Assembly (NCBI GenBank): GCA_948144175.1
Contig: CANXME010001988.1
Span: 806,001 to 870,000, forward strand
Source of the DNA: Closterium sp. NIES-65
Taxonomy: Eukaryota; Streptophyta; Zygnematophyceae; Desmidiales; Closteriaceae
Length of the DNA: 64,000 nt
Reading direction: 5' to 3'
Below the pieces are notes generated by a model, which was not told the DNA's origin, made no database searches, and saw nothing but the letters and a program-made list of their open reading frames with translations. The translations under genes were made by a program, and so were the position numbers. This document shows positions 46,600 to 56,822 of the stretch, piece by piece (position 1 is the first letter of the stretch; the number at the start of each line of letters is the position of its first letter).

Positions 46600-47320
46600 A
46601 GGAGGCTCGACGACTCGGCAACTTGGCGGCACGGCGGCACTGCAGCAACTGCGGCTCGGGCGACTCGGGCGGCTCGGCTGCTCGGCAGCTCGGCGGTACG
46701 GTTGCTCGGCAGCAATGCAGCTCGGCGGCTCGGCGACCCGGCGGCTCGGGCGGCTGAGGTGGCGCTGCGGCTCGGGCGGCTCGGGTGGCTCGGGTGGCTC
46801 GGGCGGCTCGGGCGGCTCGGGCGGCTCGGGCGGCTCGGGTGACCCGGCACTAGTTCGGCGGCGCCGGCGGCTCGGTGGTGACGGCGGGGCCGCCTGGGGA
46901 CGGCGGCGGGGCCGGGTGGAGCGGCGACGAGGCCAGCAGAGGCGGCGCCGGGGCCGGCAGAGGTGGAGCAGGGTCGCAGGGGCACAGGGGCAGGCGACGG
47001 GGCCTGCAGAGGCGGGGCCGGGTCGGTGCAGGGCTGCGGGGCCGCAAGGGAGGTGGCGGGGCCGCGGTGGAGAATGGCGGCAAGGGCCGCGACGAAGGGC
47101 GGCAGGGGTCGCGACGAAGGGCGGCAGGGGCCGCGACGAAGGGCAGCAGGGGCCGCAACGAAGGGCGGGGCCGCGACGAGAGTGGCGGAGCCGCGACTAG
47201 AGATGGCGGGGCCGCGACGAGAGGTGGCGGGGCCGCGACGAGGGGCGGGGCCGCGACGTAGGGCGGGGCCGCGACGTAGGGCGGGGCCGCGACAAGAGGC
47301 GGGGCCGCGATGAAAATAGG
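46600..47320 (-). repeat. GC-rich tandem-repeat leader of Copia-2
   Basis: GGCGGCTCGG-type units (about 46640-46850), then GGGGCCGCGACGA-type units (about 47050-47310). These are the same two repeat styles seen in the Copia-4 leader. Confidence 0.88.
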
Positions 47321-47345
47321 TCGCACGCCGCGGGGCGTGCGACAG

Positions 47346-47415
47346 ATCGAGTAGCAGCGGAAGCAGTAGTAGGGCCTTAGGAACAGTTCCCACGAGGGAA
47401 CCTGCTCTGATACCA
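47346..47415 (-). promoter_or_regulatory. Primer site and near full-length antisense tRNA-iMet-like leader of Copia-2
   Basis: This is the best example. On the plus strand about 70 nt begin ATCGAGTAGCAGCGGAAGC, pass through GTAGTAGGGCC and CAGTTCCCA, and end AACCTGCTCTGATACCA. They track the 75 nt plant tRNA-iMet from its first bases to its CCA end with small gaps. GTTCCC/GGGAAC forms a hairpin in the T-arm position. Confidence 0.78.
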
Positions 47416-47492
47416 TGTGAGAATTGAAACGAGAATGGATCAACTATGAAATGAGTGAGTACAAGTACTAACCCTAATTGGGTTGTACCCCC
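47416..47492 (-). repeat. 5' LTR of Copia-2, first segment
   Basis: 77 bp of the 133 bp LTR, ending at the CCCCC target where Copia-1 entered. The remainder is 55363-55418. Confidence 0.93.
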
Positions 47493-47624
47493 TGTCAGAA
47501 CATTATAGCTTACTTATATGTGTAGGCTATAGTGGGGTATCCCATAGGGGGTACAACCCAATTAGGGTTTCCTATTTGTACTCACCTCGTTCGTAGTCAA
47601 TTCATTCACGTTAATTCTTTCACA
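47493..47624 (+). repeat. 5' LTR of Copia-1
   Basis: 132 bp, TGTCAGAACATTATAGC to TTCTTTCACA. Confidence 0.95.
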
Positions 47625-47680
47625 TGGAATCAGAGTAGGTCCCATCCTAGGGACTGTTCTTTAGGGCCCACCGAAGCGCG
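47625..47680 (+). promoter_or_regulatory. Primer site and antisense tRNA-iMet-like leader of Copia-1
   Basis: Sense strand: TGGAATCAGAGTAGG, hairpin GTCCC/GGGAC, ACTGTT, then GGGCCCACC. These are complementary, in order, to the tRNA 3' end, the T-arm position and the anticodon stem. Confidence 0.7.
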
Positions 47681-47749
47681 CCCGAGGCGCGCGCCTTTTT
47701 TTTTTTTTTTAGCGACCCTTCGAGTCGCCCTGTTCCTACTCGCGGCCCG

Positions 47750-48560
47750 GCCGCCGCCCTACCTTAGCGGCCCACCCGCCGCCCTCGCTAGCGGCCCCGC
47801 CGTCCCGTCGCGGCCCCGCCACCCAGTCACGGTCCCGCTACCCCTAAGCGCGGCCCCGCCACTTCGTAGCGGGCCCGCCACCCCCTTCGAGCGGCCCCGC
47901 CCCTTCGTCGCGGCCCCGCCACTCCGTCGCGGCCCCGCCACTCCGTCGCGGCCCCGCCACCCCTTCGAGCGGCCCCGCCACTCCGTCGCGGCCCCGCCAA
48001 CCAGTCGCGGCCCACCCGCCGCCCTACCTTCGGCCTCCCCGCCGCCCTACCTGCCGTCCGCCGCCCTACCTGAGGCCGTCCCGCCGCCCTACCTGTGGCC
48101 TACCCGCCGCCCTAACTGCGGCCGTCCGCCGCCCTACCTGCGACCGTCCCGCCGCCCTACCTGCGGCCTACCTGCCGCCCTACCTGCGGCCTACCCGCCG
48201 CCCTACCTGCGGCCGTCCGCTGCGGCCGTTCCGCCGCCCTACCTGCGGCCTACCCGCCGCCCTACCTGCGGCCCACCCGGCCGCCCTACCTACGCGGCCC
48301 AGTAGCAGCCGAGCCGCCCGGAGCAACCGAGCCGCCCAGGAGCCACCGAGCCGCCCAGCAGCAGCCGAGCCGCCCAGCAGCAGCAGCGCCGCCCGGAGCC
48401 GCCGAGCTGCCCAGCAGCAGCCGAGCCGCCCAGGAGCCTCCGAGCCGCCCAGCAGCAGCCGAGCCGCCCAGGAGCCGCCGAGCCGCCCAGCAGCAGCCGA
48501 GCCGCCCAGCAGCAGCCGAGCCGCTCGGGAGCCGAGCCGCCCAGCAACCTAGCGGCCGTG
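47750..48560 (+). repeat. GC-rich tandem-repeat leader of Copia-1
   Basis: CCGTCGCGGCCCCGCCAC-type units (about 47800-48010), CCGCCGCCCTACCTGCGGCC units (about 48010-48290) and GCCGAGCCGCCCAGCAGCA units (about 48300-48540). Confidence 0.9.
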
Positions 48561-49485
48561 TCGTCTGGCGACCTTCCTCCCGAGCAGCCCGACGTGCCCT
48601 GCCCGGTGAGCACTGCACTGCTGTCACTGCGTACCCTTCCCCTACTGCTTGCACTGCGCCACTGTCGTCGTCATGGCTACACCCAGTGTCCTCGCTTTTG
48701 ACGCTGAGGGTCGAGCCATTGACTTTGAGGTCTGGCTCGACGACCTGCAGCTGTTTTTACAGTGCGACAGGGCCGACAGTCTGTCTCTCTTTGACCTCAC
48801 CTCTGGCGCTTTCCCTGCCCCTGCTGCTGATGCTGACGCCACTGTTCGCTCTCAGTGGGCCACGCGCGATGCTGCTGCACGTCTTGCTGTGCATCGCCAC
48901 CAGCCTACCACTGAGCGCGCGCACTTTAGCCAGTACAAGAGTGCTCAGACCTTGTACGACGCTGTAGTTGCACGCTACTCCTCCCCTGCCACTGCTGCAC
49001 TGAGCCGTCTCATGCTACCGTACCTCTTCCCTGACCTTACTGCCTTTCCCACAGTAGCTGACCCTCGCACCCCCATCTTTGAGGGGTGTTCTCCTTCCCC
49101 TCTCCTGCCCTCTGTCGCCTCTGCCGCTGCGGCCGACCTCGTTGGTCTTGAGTCGGTCGGTGCGGCGTCTGCCCCTAGCGGGAGACGCCGCTCTGGCAAG
49201 GGCAAGGGGGGCAAAGGAGCGGGTGGGGCCAGTGGGGGCGGTGGCGGTGGAGGTGGAGGCGGCGGAGGGAGTGGGGGTGGCGGTGGAGGTGGTAGTGGGG
49301 GTGGGGGTGCTAGTGGCAGCGGTGGCGGCGGGAGTGGCGGCGGCGGTGGCGGTGGTAGCGGAGGTGGCGGAGGTGGCGGCGGTGGAGGTGGAGGCGGGGG
49401 CGGTGGAGGCGGAGGCGGGGGTGGCGGAGGTGGAGGTGGTCGGAGTGGGGCTTCGCAGCGGAGCGGCACTGGTGGCGGTCAGCGC

Positions 49486-49519
<34 letters not shown>

Positions 49520-51539
49520 GTTCTCGCGACGTCCCCACCCCTCAGCAGCTCCGTGAGTGGTACACGCAGCGTCAGTGCGGTGGGGGTTTTGGTCCCTGCA
49601 CCTACGTTCTCCGCACTGGCGACCGCACTGGAGAGCAGTGTGGGGGTGCCCACCCCGCCCAGCGCTGCTTTGGCCGCCTGACAGACGCTTGGCGTCAGCA
49701 GTTCCCGGAGGCCGCGGAGATCCCCCGCTGGGGAGAGCTGTCTAGGACTGGTGTAGCTATCTTTGATCTTGATTTTGATGCTATCCTTGCTGCCATGTAT
49801 GCTGTGACCATTAGTGAGGAGGGTGACTGTTACCGGTGTTTCCCGCCCGACCCGGGCATTGGTACTGCTGCTCCAGGTGCCGGTGAGGCTTCTGCTCTAG
49901 GTGCCAGTGCGTCTGTACTCTCAGGTACTCGTGAGAGTGCTCTCTCAGGTACTAGTGCGTCTGCGCTCTCAGGTACTGCGTCGGCTTCGGCCTCCCACAC
50001 CTTCACTCTTGACTCTGGAGCGTCTCGCTCTTTCTTTCGGGACCGCACCACACTTACGCCGCTTAATCGGCCGGTTGCGGTTTCCCTGGCTGACCCCTCT
50101 GGGGGTCCTGTCCTGGCTCGCTTCTCCACGGTCCTCCCGTGTCCGGCGGCTCCCTCTGGCACCCTGTCTGGTCTCTACCTCCCCTCGTTCTCTACGAACT
50201 TGGTGAGTGGTGCTGACCTACAGGATGGGGGAGTCCACCAGTTCACCCCTACTAGTCAGCGAGTGACGCACTGCACGGAGGCTAGCACGGGGCGTCACCT
50301 GGCTACGTTTACACGTCAGCCACGGTCGAGCCTGTACACACTGACCACTGCTTCTCCTCCAGGTGCTGAGTCTGGTAGAGTCCCTTCGTCTGGTCAGGTG
50401 TTTGCTGCAGCGTCCAGGTCTGGTCCTGAGTCTGCCCCCTGTTCGTGTCGTCGTCTGTCTCACGAGACCCTCCTCTGGCACCACCGTCTTGGCCACCCCT
50501 CTCTGCTTCGGCTCAGAGGCATGGCCTCCCGTCTTCTTGTGTCTGGTCTCCCCCGGTCTCTACCTCCCCTTCCTCAGGGCCCTGGCCCTGCCTGTGTCCC
50601 TTGTGTCGAGGGGCGCCAGCGTGCTGCCCCTCACTCCTCCCAGTTTCCTCCGACAGAGGCTCCGTTGCAGACGCTTCACATGGACGTGTGGGGCCCTGCC
50701 CGCGTCCGTGGACTCGGTCACGAGCGCTACTTCCTGCTGGTGGTTGACGACTACTCGCGTTACACCATAGTCTTCCCCTTGCGCAGCAAGGGTGATGTCA
50801 CTGAGGTGCTGATCGACTGGATCCGCGCAGCTCGTCTCCAGCTCAGGCAGAGCTTTGGCTCGGACTTTCCTGTGTTGCGTCTGCACTCGGACAGAGGCGG
50901 AGAGTTCTCCTCTGGCCTTGTGCGTACCTACTGTCGTGCGCGAGGCATCCGCCAGACCTTCACGCTTCCGGACTCCCCGCAGTAGAATGGGATTGCAGAG
51001 CGCCGCATTGGCATGGTCATGGACGTCGCTCGTACGTCCATGGTGCATGCGGCTGCCCCCCATTTTCTGTGGCCGTTTGCGGTCAGGTACGCATCGCATC
51101 AGATCAACCTCCACCCCAGGGTCTCCAGGCCGGAGACCTCCCCAGCGCTGCTGTGGACGGGGAAGGTTGGCGATGCGTCGGCGTTCCGGGTCTGGGGATC
51201 TCGGGCGTTTGTCCGCGACTTGTCTGCGGACAAGCTGTCCCCTCGCGCTGCTCCCTGCGTCTTCCTGGGGTTCCCCCCCGACGCCCCCGGGTGGCAGTTC
51301 TACCACCCCACCTCTCGACGTGTTCTGTCCTCCCAGGACGTCACGTTCGACGAGTCGGTACCCTACTACCGCCTCTTCCCCTACCGCACTCCGTCCCTCC
51401 CCCCGCCCCCGCTCTTCTTGGTACCAGGTCCCCCCCCGGTAGACCCCCTTCCCCCTCAGGGTCCTGCCCCTTCAGGTGTGTCCCAGGTAGACGCGGTCGA
51501 GCCTGTGGAGGTCACTGGTGACTCTGGTGCGGCTGCGGG

Positions 51540-51737
51540 AGCTGAGCCTGGGGGTGCGGAGTCTGGAGGTGCTGAGCCTGGGGGTGCTGTGCCTGGGGGT
51601 GCTGAGCCTGGGGGTGCTGAGCCTGGGGGTGCTGAGCCTGGGGGTGCTGAGCCTGGGGGTGCTGTGCCTGGAGGTGCTGAGCCTGGGGGTGCTGTGCGTG
51701 AGGGTGCTGAGCCTGGGGGTACTGAGCCTGGGGGTGC
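51540..51737 (+). repeat. 15 bp minisatellite encoding AEPGG in the Copia-1 linker
   Basis: About thirteen units of GCTGAGCCTGGGGGT and variants in the segment between integrase and RT. It resumes at 52701 beyond A3. Similar arrays lie at 16800-17060 (Copia-4) and 44060-44440 (Copia-2). Confidence 0.9.
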
Positions 51738-52492
51738 TGAAGCTGCAGACACACGGGCAACAGGAGGCAGACTGGCACAGCGGCTACCGGACAGCGCCCG
51801 GACTACAGGAGTAACAGGCCCCGCGGCTCAAATAGCGGCGGACGGGCAACGGACCCACGGGCGGCTGGCACAGCTGGCTACGACTGGGCTACCGGGACAG
51901 CGCCCCGGACTACAGGTGCTGCGGACAACAAGCCGGCAGCCTCCGCTCAACCTCCCGCAAACAGTCCCACCCCCCTGATACACACCCACTGCTACACCGC
52001 TAGCTCTACTCCCACGCACCGCAAGCGGCCCCCTCAGGTCGCCACGACGGACGACGGGAAATGGCAGGGGGGGGGGGGGGGGGGAGGCGGTGTGGTGAAA
52101 GGGGCCCACAACGGGCCTGGTTGGAGGGCGGGGCCGCGACAAGGGGCGGGGCCGCGACGAGCGGGGCGGGGCCGCGACGTAGGGCGGGGCCGAGCCGGGC
52201 AGGCGCACGGGCGGCGACGGGCCAGGGCGGGGCCGCGACGTAGAGCGGGGCCGCGTCGAGGGGCGGGGCCGCGACGATCGGGGCGGGGCCGCGACGTAGG
52301 GGAGAAGCCCGCCGCGCGCCTTGGGGCGCACAGCGGGCAATGAACCGCCGCGCGCCTCGGGGCGCACGGCGGGCAGAAAACCGCCGCGCGCCTCGGGGCG
52401 CACGGCGGGAAGAAAACCGCCGCGCGCCTCGGGGCGCACGGCGGGAAGGAAAACCGCCGCGCGCCTCGGGGCGCACGGCGGGAAGGGAAAGG

Positions 52493-52561
52493 TAGCAGCG
52501 GAAGCGAGGTGGTAACCCACCCACAGGATCGATCCAAAGGGATCGACCTGCTCTGATAGCA
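52493..52561 (-). promoter_or_regulatory. Primer site and antisense tRNA-iMet-like leader of A3
   Basis: Plus strand: AGCAGCGGAAGCGAGGTGG, CCCACAGG, the hairpin TCGATCC/GGATCGA and CTGCTCTGATAGCA, as in A1. Confidence 0.72.
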
Positions 52562-52700
52562 TGACAAAATTAGAAGAAAGAAAGAGGAAAGAGAGGAATG
52601 AACTAGCAGAAATGGGGATACAAATAGCAAACCCTAGAAGGGTTGTACTAGCTATAGAGCACCCCACTACAGGCTAGAACATAAGAATAATATTCTGACA
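52562..52700 (-). repeat. LTR of mini-element A3
   Basis: 139 bp. Alignable to the 130 bp A1 and A2 LTRs with a short internal insertion and scattered differences. Confidence 0.9.
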
Positions 52701-55225
52701 TGGGGGTGCTGAGTCTGGGGGTGCTGAGCCTGGGGGTGCTCCGCCTGGAGGTGCTTCGTCTCTCCGAGAGCCACTCTCCCCTCACGAGCTACGTGAGTGG
52801 TTTGCCAGACTCTCGAGGCTTGCTGCTGGTGCTGGAGGTTCTTCGGCTGCAGAGGGTACTGCTGCCGAGCGTCCCAGCGGTGCTCGTACTGTGGGTGCTG
52901 GAGCTGCTGGGTCTGAGGGTTCTCCTGGAGCTGGTGCTGCTGAGGGTGCTGACGCTGAGACTGCCGCTGGAGGTCCGACTGGCGGTGCTCCTGGTGGTGC
53001 TGCTGGAGGTTCTGGAGCAACTGGAGGTGCTGCTGGAACGGGTACTCCTGCTGGGGGTACTGGTGCTGTCCCTGCTGTTTCTGGCGTCGCCACGCGGCCC
53101 CGGCCGTACTTCGTTCCGCTCCTGCAGCAGGTTCTTGGTCTTACACCTTCTCCTGGTCCTCCTCCTCCTCCCTTAGAGGGTCCACAGCCTGTCTCGTCAC
53201 AGTAACAGCTACAGCCTGCCTCCCCTTTGCCTGCTCCTTCTCCCTACGCTGGTCCGATTGGAGGTCTTACTGGGCGTCGTGAGCCTGCCTCTCGTCCGTC
53301 CGTCGGGGGTGAGTGTGCCCTTGGCACGGACGTCCTTGAGGACAGGCAGGAGGAGTTCCAGTGTCTGGCCGCCGCTTCACCTCATCTCGCGTCTGTACTG
53401 CTAGCCCCTGAGGGAGACCCGGATGCACTAGACATCCCGACTCCGCGCTCTTACGCGGAGGCGATAGAGGGTCCCTACTCCTCTCAGTGGCAGGCAGCTA
53501 TGGATGCAGAGATGGCTTCCTGGAAGTCCACAGGCACCTACGTCGACGCTGTTTCCCCTCCTGGGGCGAACATCGTCAGTGGCATGTGGATTTTCAGGGT
53601 GAAACGGCCGCCGGGTTCTCCGCCTGTCTTCAAGGCGCGTTACGTGGCTCGTGGCTTCAGTCAGCGGCAGGGGGTTGACTACTTTCAGACCTTCTCCCCC
53701 ACCCCGAAGATGACCACTCTTCGGGTACTACTGCACGTTGCTGCTCACCGTGACTACGAGCTGCACTCTCTCGACTTCAGCACAGCTTTCTTGCAGGGCA
53801 GCCTGCACCAGGAGATCTGGCTGCGTCGCCCACCTGGCTTCACTGGGTCTTTCCCTCCTGGTACCCAGTGGAGTCTCCGGCGTCCAGTCTACGGTCTCCG
53901 CCAGGCGCCACGTGAGTGGCACGACACACTGAGGACTACGCTTGCGGCACTTGGGTTTGCTCCTTCTACTGCCGACCCGTCGCTGTTCTGCGCACCGACA
54001 CCTCTCTGCCGCCGTTCTACATCCTCGTGTACGTCGACGACTTGGTCTTTGCCACAGCGGACACTGCTGGACTCGCTTACGTGAAGTCCGAGTTGCAGAA
54101 GAGACACACGTGCACTGACCTGGGTGAACTGCGCAGCTACCTTGGCTTGCAGATCACCCGGGACAGAGCACGCCGCACCATTACCCTGACTCAGTCACAC
54201 ATGGTGCAGCAGGTCCTTCAGCGCTTCGGCTTCACGTACTCCTCACCTCAGGCCACTCCTCTGCCTACTCGCCACTCGCTCTCAGCTCTGCCTTCGGATG
54301 AGTCCGTAGAGTCGAGTGGCCCGTATGCAGAGCTTGTTGGTTGCCTCATATACCTGATGACCTGCACACGACCTGACCTTGCATACCCTCTCAGCATTCT
54401 CGCACGCTATGTTGCTCCTGGGAGACACCGACCAGAGCACATGGCTGCAGCGAAGAGGGTGTTGCGCTACTTGTGCAGTACGTCGGGCATGGGGCTAGTG
54501 CTTGGAGGGCGCAGTCCAGTGGTCCTCACTGGGCACGCGGACGCTTCTTGGGCTGACGACCAGGCTACGCAGCGGTCGTCACAGGGTTACACCTTCGGCC
54601 TTGGTTCCGGCTCTGTCTCGTGGTGGGCTACTCGCTCGTCTTCTGTTCTCGGCTCCAGTTGTGAGGTTGAGATCTACGCCAGGGCTATGGCTGCTCAGGA
54701 GCTTCGCTGGCTCACCTACCTGCTGACCGACCTTGGAGAGCCGCCTCGTTCTCCTCCAGTCCTGTACGTAGACAACAAGGCCATGCTGGCCTTGTGTCGA
54801 GAGCAGCGACTGGAGCACAGGACAAAGCACATTGCTCTCCGCTACTTTCTTGCTCGTGAGCTGCAGCAGCGTGGACAGTTGCGACTTGCGTACGTGGCCT
54901 CTGAGGCCAACACTGCTGATGTCTTCACCAAGGCACTTGCGCCTTGTGATCATCAGCGTTGCTGCACGCAGCTGGGTCTTGTGCCTGTCTTGCCTCACTT
55001 GCTCACTTCTTGACCTTGCTTGTACCTTGACCTATATATACTCTTGCTCTTGCTTGTTTGACTCTTGTATATCTCTATATATGATCTTGCATGCGAACTG
55101 GCCTTGTGGCCCTTGACCTTGCGCTCGGAATGTGTGGTGACTTTGTGATCCACCCTGAGCTTTGCTTTGCTTTGCTTGACTGGTCTTGTGACCCCTTGTT
55201 CTCCCCCACTTTGCCTATGGGGGTG

Positions 55226-55357
55226 TGTCAGAACATTATAGCTTACTTATATGTGTAGGCTATAGTGGGGTATCCCATAGGGGGTACAACCCAATTAGGG
55301 TTTCCTATTTGTACTCACCTCGTTCGTAGTCAATTCATTCACGATCATTCTTTCACA
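55226..55357 (+). repeat. 3' LTR of Copia-1
   Basis: 132 bp, two differences from the 5' copy. Preceded by TTTGCCTATGGGGGTG. Confidence 0.95.
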
Positions 55358-55362
55358 CCCCC

Positions 55363-55418
55363 TATGGGATACCCCACTATAGCCTACACAAATGTATAAG
55401 CTATATAGCATTCTGACA
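55363..55418 (-). repeat. 5' LTR of Copia-2, second segment
   Basis: The remaining 56 bp, TATGGGATACC to CATTCTGACA, followed by the CCAGT target duplication. Confidence 0.93.
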
Positions 55419-55423
55419 CCAGT

Positions 55424-56171
55424 GAGGGCCAAGACCACCGATGACAACCGTGACAAAGGCGTCTTCTGAAATCGATCCTCCACATCGAAGAAGCTTGTCG
55501 CGCAGTTCGCGGCAGCGACTGATATATGCCATGCCCTTCTCGCCTGGTTTTATTTCGATTGTTGTCAGCTGCGCCTTTAACCGGCTTTGGTTTACGCTGT
55601 CTGTTGCTTGATACAGGTTCTTCAAGTGGTTGTACGCGAGCTCCGCGGAGTTACCGTAACCTCGGTAAGTCCTTATGTTCTGTTGTTGAGTTGGGGTGAT
55701 GTTCCTCAGTAGTATTGTGTACGCCATCATCGATTGATAGGTGTACTGCTGCTTCTCATACTGCGTGCCGTTTGTTGGATATGGCAGGGACCCGTCGAAG
55801 AAGCCAAGGATCTGCGCTCCTTCCATCATCAGCTCGAATTCGATCGACCAGGTAAAGAAATCCTTCCCGTCGAAAGGTTTTGTCGTTTGTAGTTTCAGAA
55901 CATGCGCGAATTGCGACTGAACTTGTAGTGCGTCCAGTGCTCTTTCTTGTCCCGGTGCAGGTTGTGGTTGCGGCATGAAGCTGACGGAGCCACGCTGGGG
56001 CTCGTACGGAGCGAAGGTAGGTTGTTGATGTTGATTCCCGCGTGCGTAGGATGAGCCATCGAAACTCATGGGCGTCACGTTGTTGTTGTTGTTGCTGTTG
56101 TTTGATTGCGCAGGTACTCCTTGCTGATGCTGCTCGTAGAAGGACATGAAGGAGAAGAATTTCTCCATCAT
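55424..56171 (-). pseudogene. Copia-3 gag coding remains
   Basis: Minus strand, starting near 56171 (MMEKFFSFMSFYEQHQQGVP). It has an asparagine-rich N-terminal stretch and then the typical Copia gag core (KPFDGKDFFTWSIEFELMME, YNHLKNLYQATDSVNQSRLK, LRDKLLRCGGSISEDAFVTV). It continues beyond the Copia-2 insert near 40960. Fossil. Confidence 0.85.
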
Positions 56172-56393
56172 ACTTGGATCGAAGCCCGCGCCTTGGTTTG
56201 CGGGTGTTTACGTAGACCCAGCTGCTGGTCTAGTTGTTGTCCCTTCCTCTGTCAGTAGGCCAGAGGCAGGAGGTGGAGTAGGGGTAGTACCGGGAGAGCC
56301 GTTGGAGGAGTTCCTCTCCTTTCTAGTAGACATGTCTTCTTGATGTATGAAGTGTTAAAGAGAAATTTTTAACTCTAACCAGCTCTCATACCA

Positions 56394-56822
56394 TGTTGGG
56401 CTGAACGCCCTAGGATCTTTAGTAGAGTTAAAGTCTGAGTAAATGATGTAGTAGCGGAAGCGTTTGAATAAAGTCCTTGAACCACCTTGCGCTAGTATGT
56501 GAGGGCAAAGTAAGTTGATTAAAGCAAAGAGATACAGGAATATATATATGAGTACAGAGAATATGAAGAAACATAATTGTAACTGTTCTACTGTTGCGGT
56601 TCGATACAGTGCGACTCGGGCAACTGCTCAATGTCGAGTCAGTTGTGTGTCCTTGCTGTCGCGCTGCGTCAGGTCAAAAGTCGCTGACCTTTGACTTTCT
56701 CGTAACCTCCAGCGGTTACGTTAACCTCCGAGGGTTGACTCGCGGTGCTTCGATTTGAGCTGCTTCGCTTGTGTCTTGAGTTTCGACACGACAGAGGCGC
56801 TTAAGACTATTTGTTCCCAACA
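56394..56822 (-). repeat. 5' LTR of Copia-3
   Basis: 429 bp, matching 34662-35092 with about three substitutions and one 2 bp length difference. It carries GTAGCGGAAGCGT at 56451-56463, matching 12 of 13 bases of the tRNA-iMet D-arm region. Confidence 0.95.

Larger units (their letters stand above)
51738..52700 (-). mobile_element. Mini-LTR element A3 (TRIM-like), one LTR
   Basis: A minus-strand family A copy inside Copia-1. The LTR is 52562-52700 (139 bp, more divergent than those of A1 and A2). The primer site adjoins at 52550-52561, followed by about five hairpin leader repeats and GC repeats, then interior sequence matching A2 to about 51738. No second LTR. Non-coding. Confidence 0.88.
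48673..55013 (+). pseudogene. Copia-1 gag-pol coding region, interrupted by A3
   Basis: Gag begins MATPSVLAFDAEGRAIDFEV. It contains a run of over 70 mostly glycine codons, a glutamine run, and the CX13CX3HX4C cluster CTYVLRTGDRTGEQC. Protease (FTLDSGASRSFFRD), integrase (VDDYSRYT, HSDRGGEFS), the AEPGG repeat linker, RT (YVDDLVFATADT) and RNase H (HADASWADDQATQ) follow in Copia order. It is very close to Copia-2 and Copia-4. A few breaks besides the insertion. Fossil. Confidence 0.9.
47493..55357 (+). mobile_element. Copia-1, nested in the LTR of Copia-2
   Basis: A 7865 bp plus-strand element. The LTRs are 47493-47624 and 55226-55357 (132 bp, two differences). The target duplication CCCCC flanks them (47488-47492 and 55358-55362). 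Primer site TGGAATCAGAGTAGG is at 47625. The leader is 47640-48660. Gag starts at 48673 with a glycine-rich stretch at 49220-49440. A zinc-knuckle region lies near 49590-49680, protease near 50010, pre-integrase near 50460, integrase about 50680-51100, RT about 53470-54240, RNase H about 54500-54900, and the purine tract lies before 55226. It holds mini-element A3 in its linker. Young, with a few breaks. Confidence 0.96.
40964..55418 (-). mobile_element. Copia-2, nested in Copia-3 and itself split by Copia-1
   Basis: The 3' LTR is 40964-41096 (133 bp). The 5' LTR is split as 47416-47492 plus 55363-55418 and is identical to it by eye. The target duplication CCAGT flanks the element (40959-40963 and 55419-55423). 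The leader is about 46500-47345. Minus-strand parts are a zinc-knuckle region near 46290-46410, protease near 45960, pre-integrase near 45470, integrase about 44880-45330, a repeat linker at 43600-44470, RT about 42080-42850 and RNase H about 41400-41990. Without Copia-1 it is about 6.6 kb. The insertion is young, with only a few breaks in the coding region besides the insertion in its LTR. Confidence 0.95.
34662..56822 (-). mobile_element. Copia-3, outer element of a four-deep nest
   Basis: The LTRs are 34662-35092 (431 bp) and 56394-56822 (429 bp), about 99% identical, within the perfect target duplication TAAGC (34657-34661 and 56823-56827). Primer site TGGTATGAGAGC lies next to the right LTR. 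Without its inserts it is about 6.1 kb. Minus-strand parts are gag at about 55430-56171, zinc knuckle near 40750 (CHICKTSGHPRTHC, CX2CX4HX4C), protease near 40400, integrase about 38700-39600, RT about 35700-36660 and RNase H about 35080-35640. Inserts are mini-element A2 (37096-38689) and Copia-2 (40964-55418). The structure is complete and the insertion fairly young. The coding region is split by insertions and has some breaks. Confidence 0.95.
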
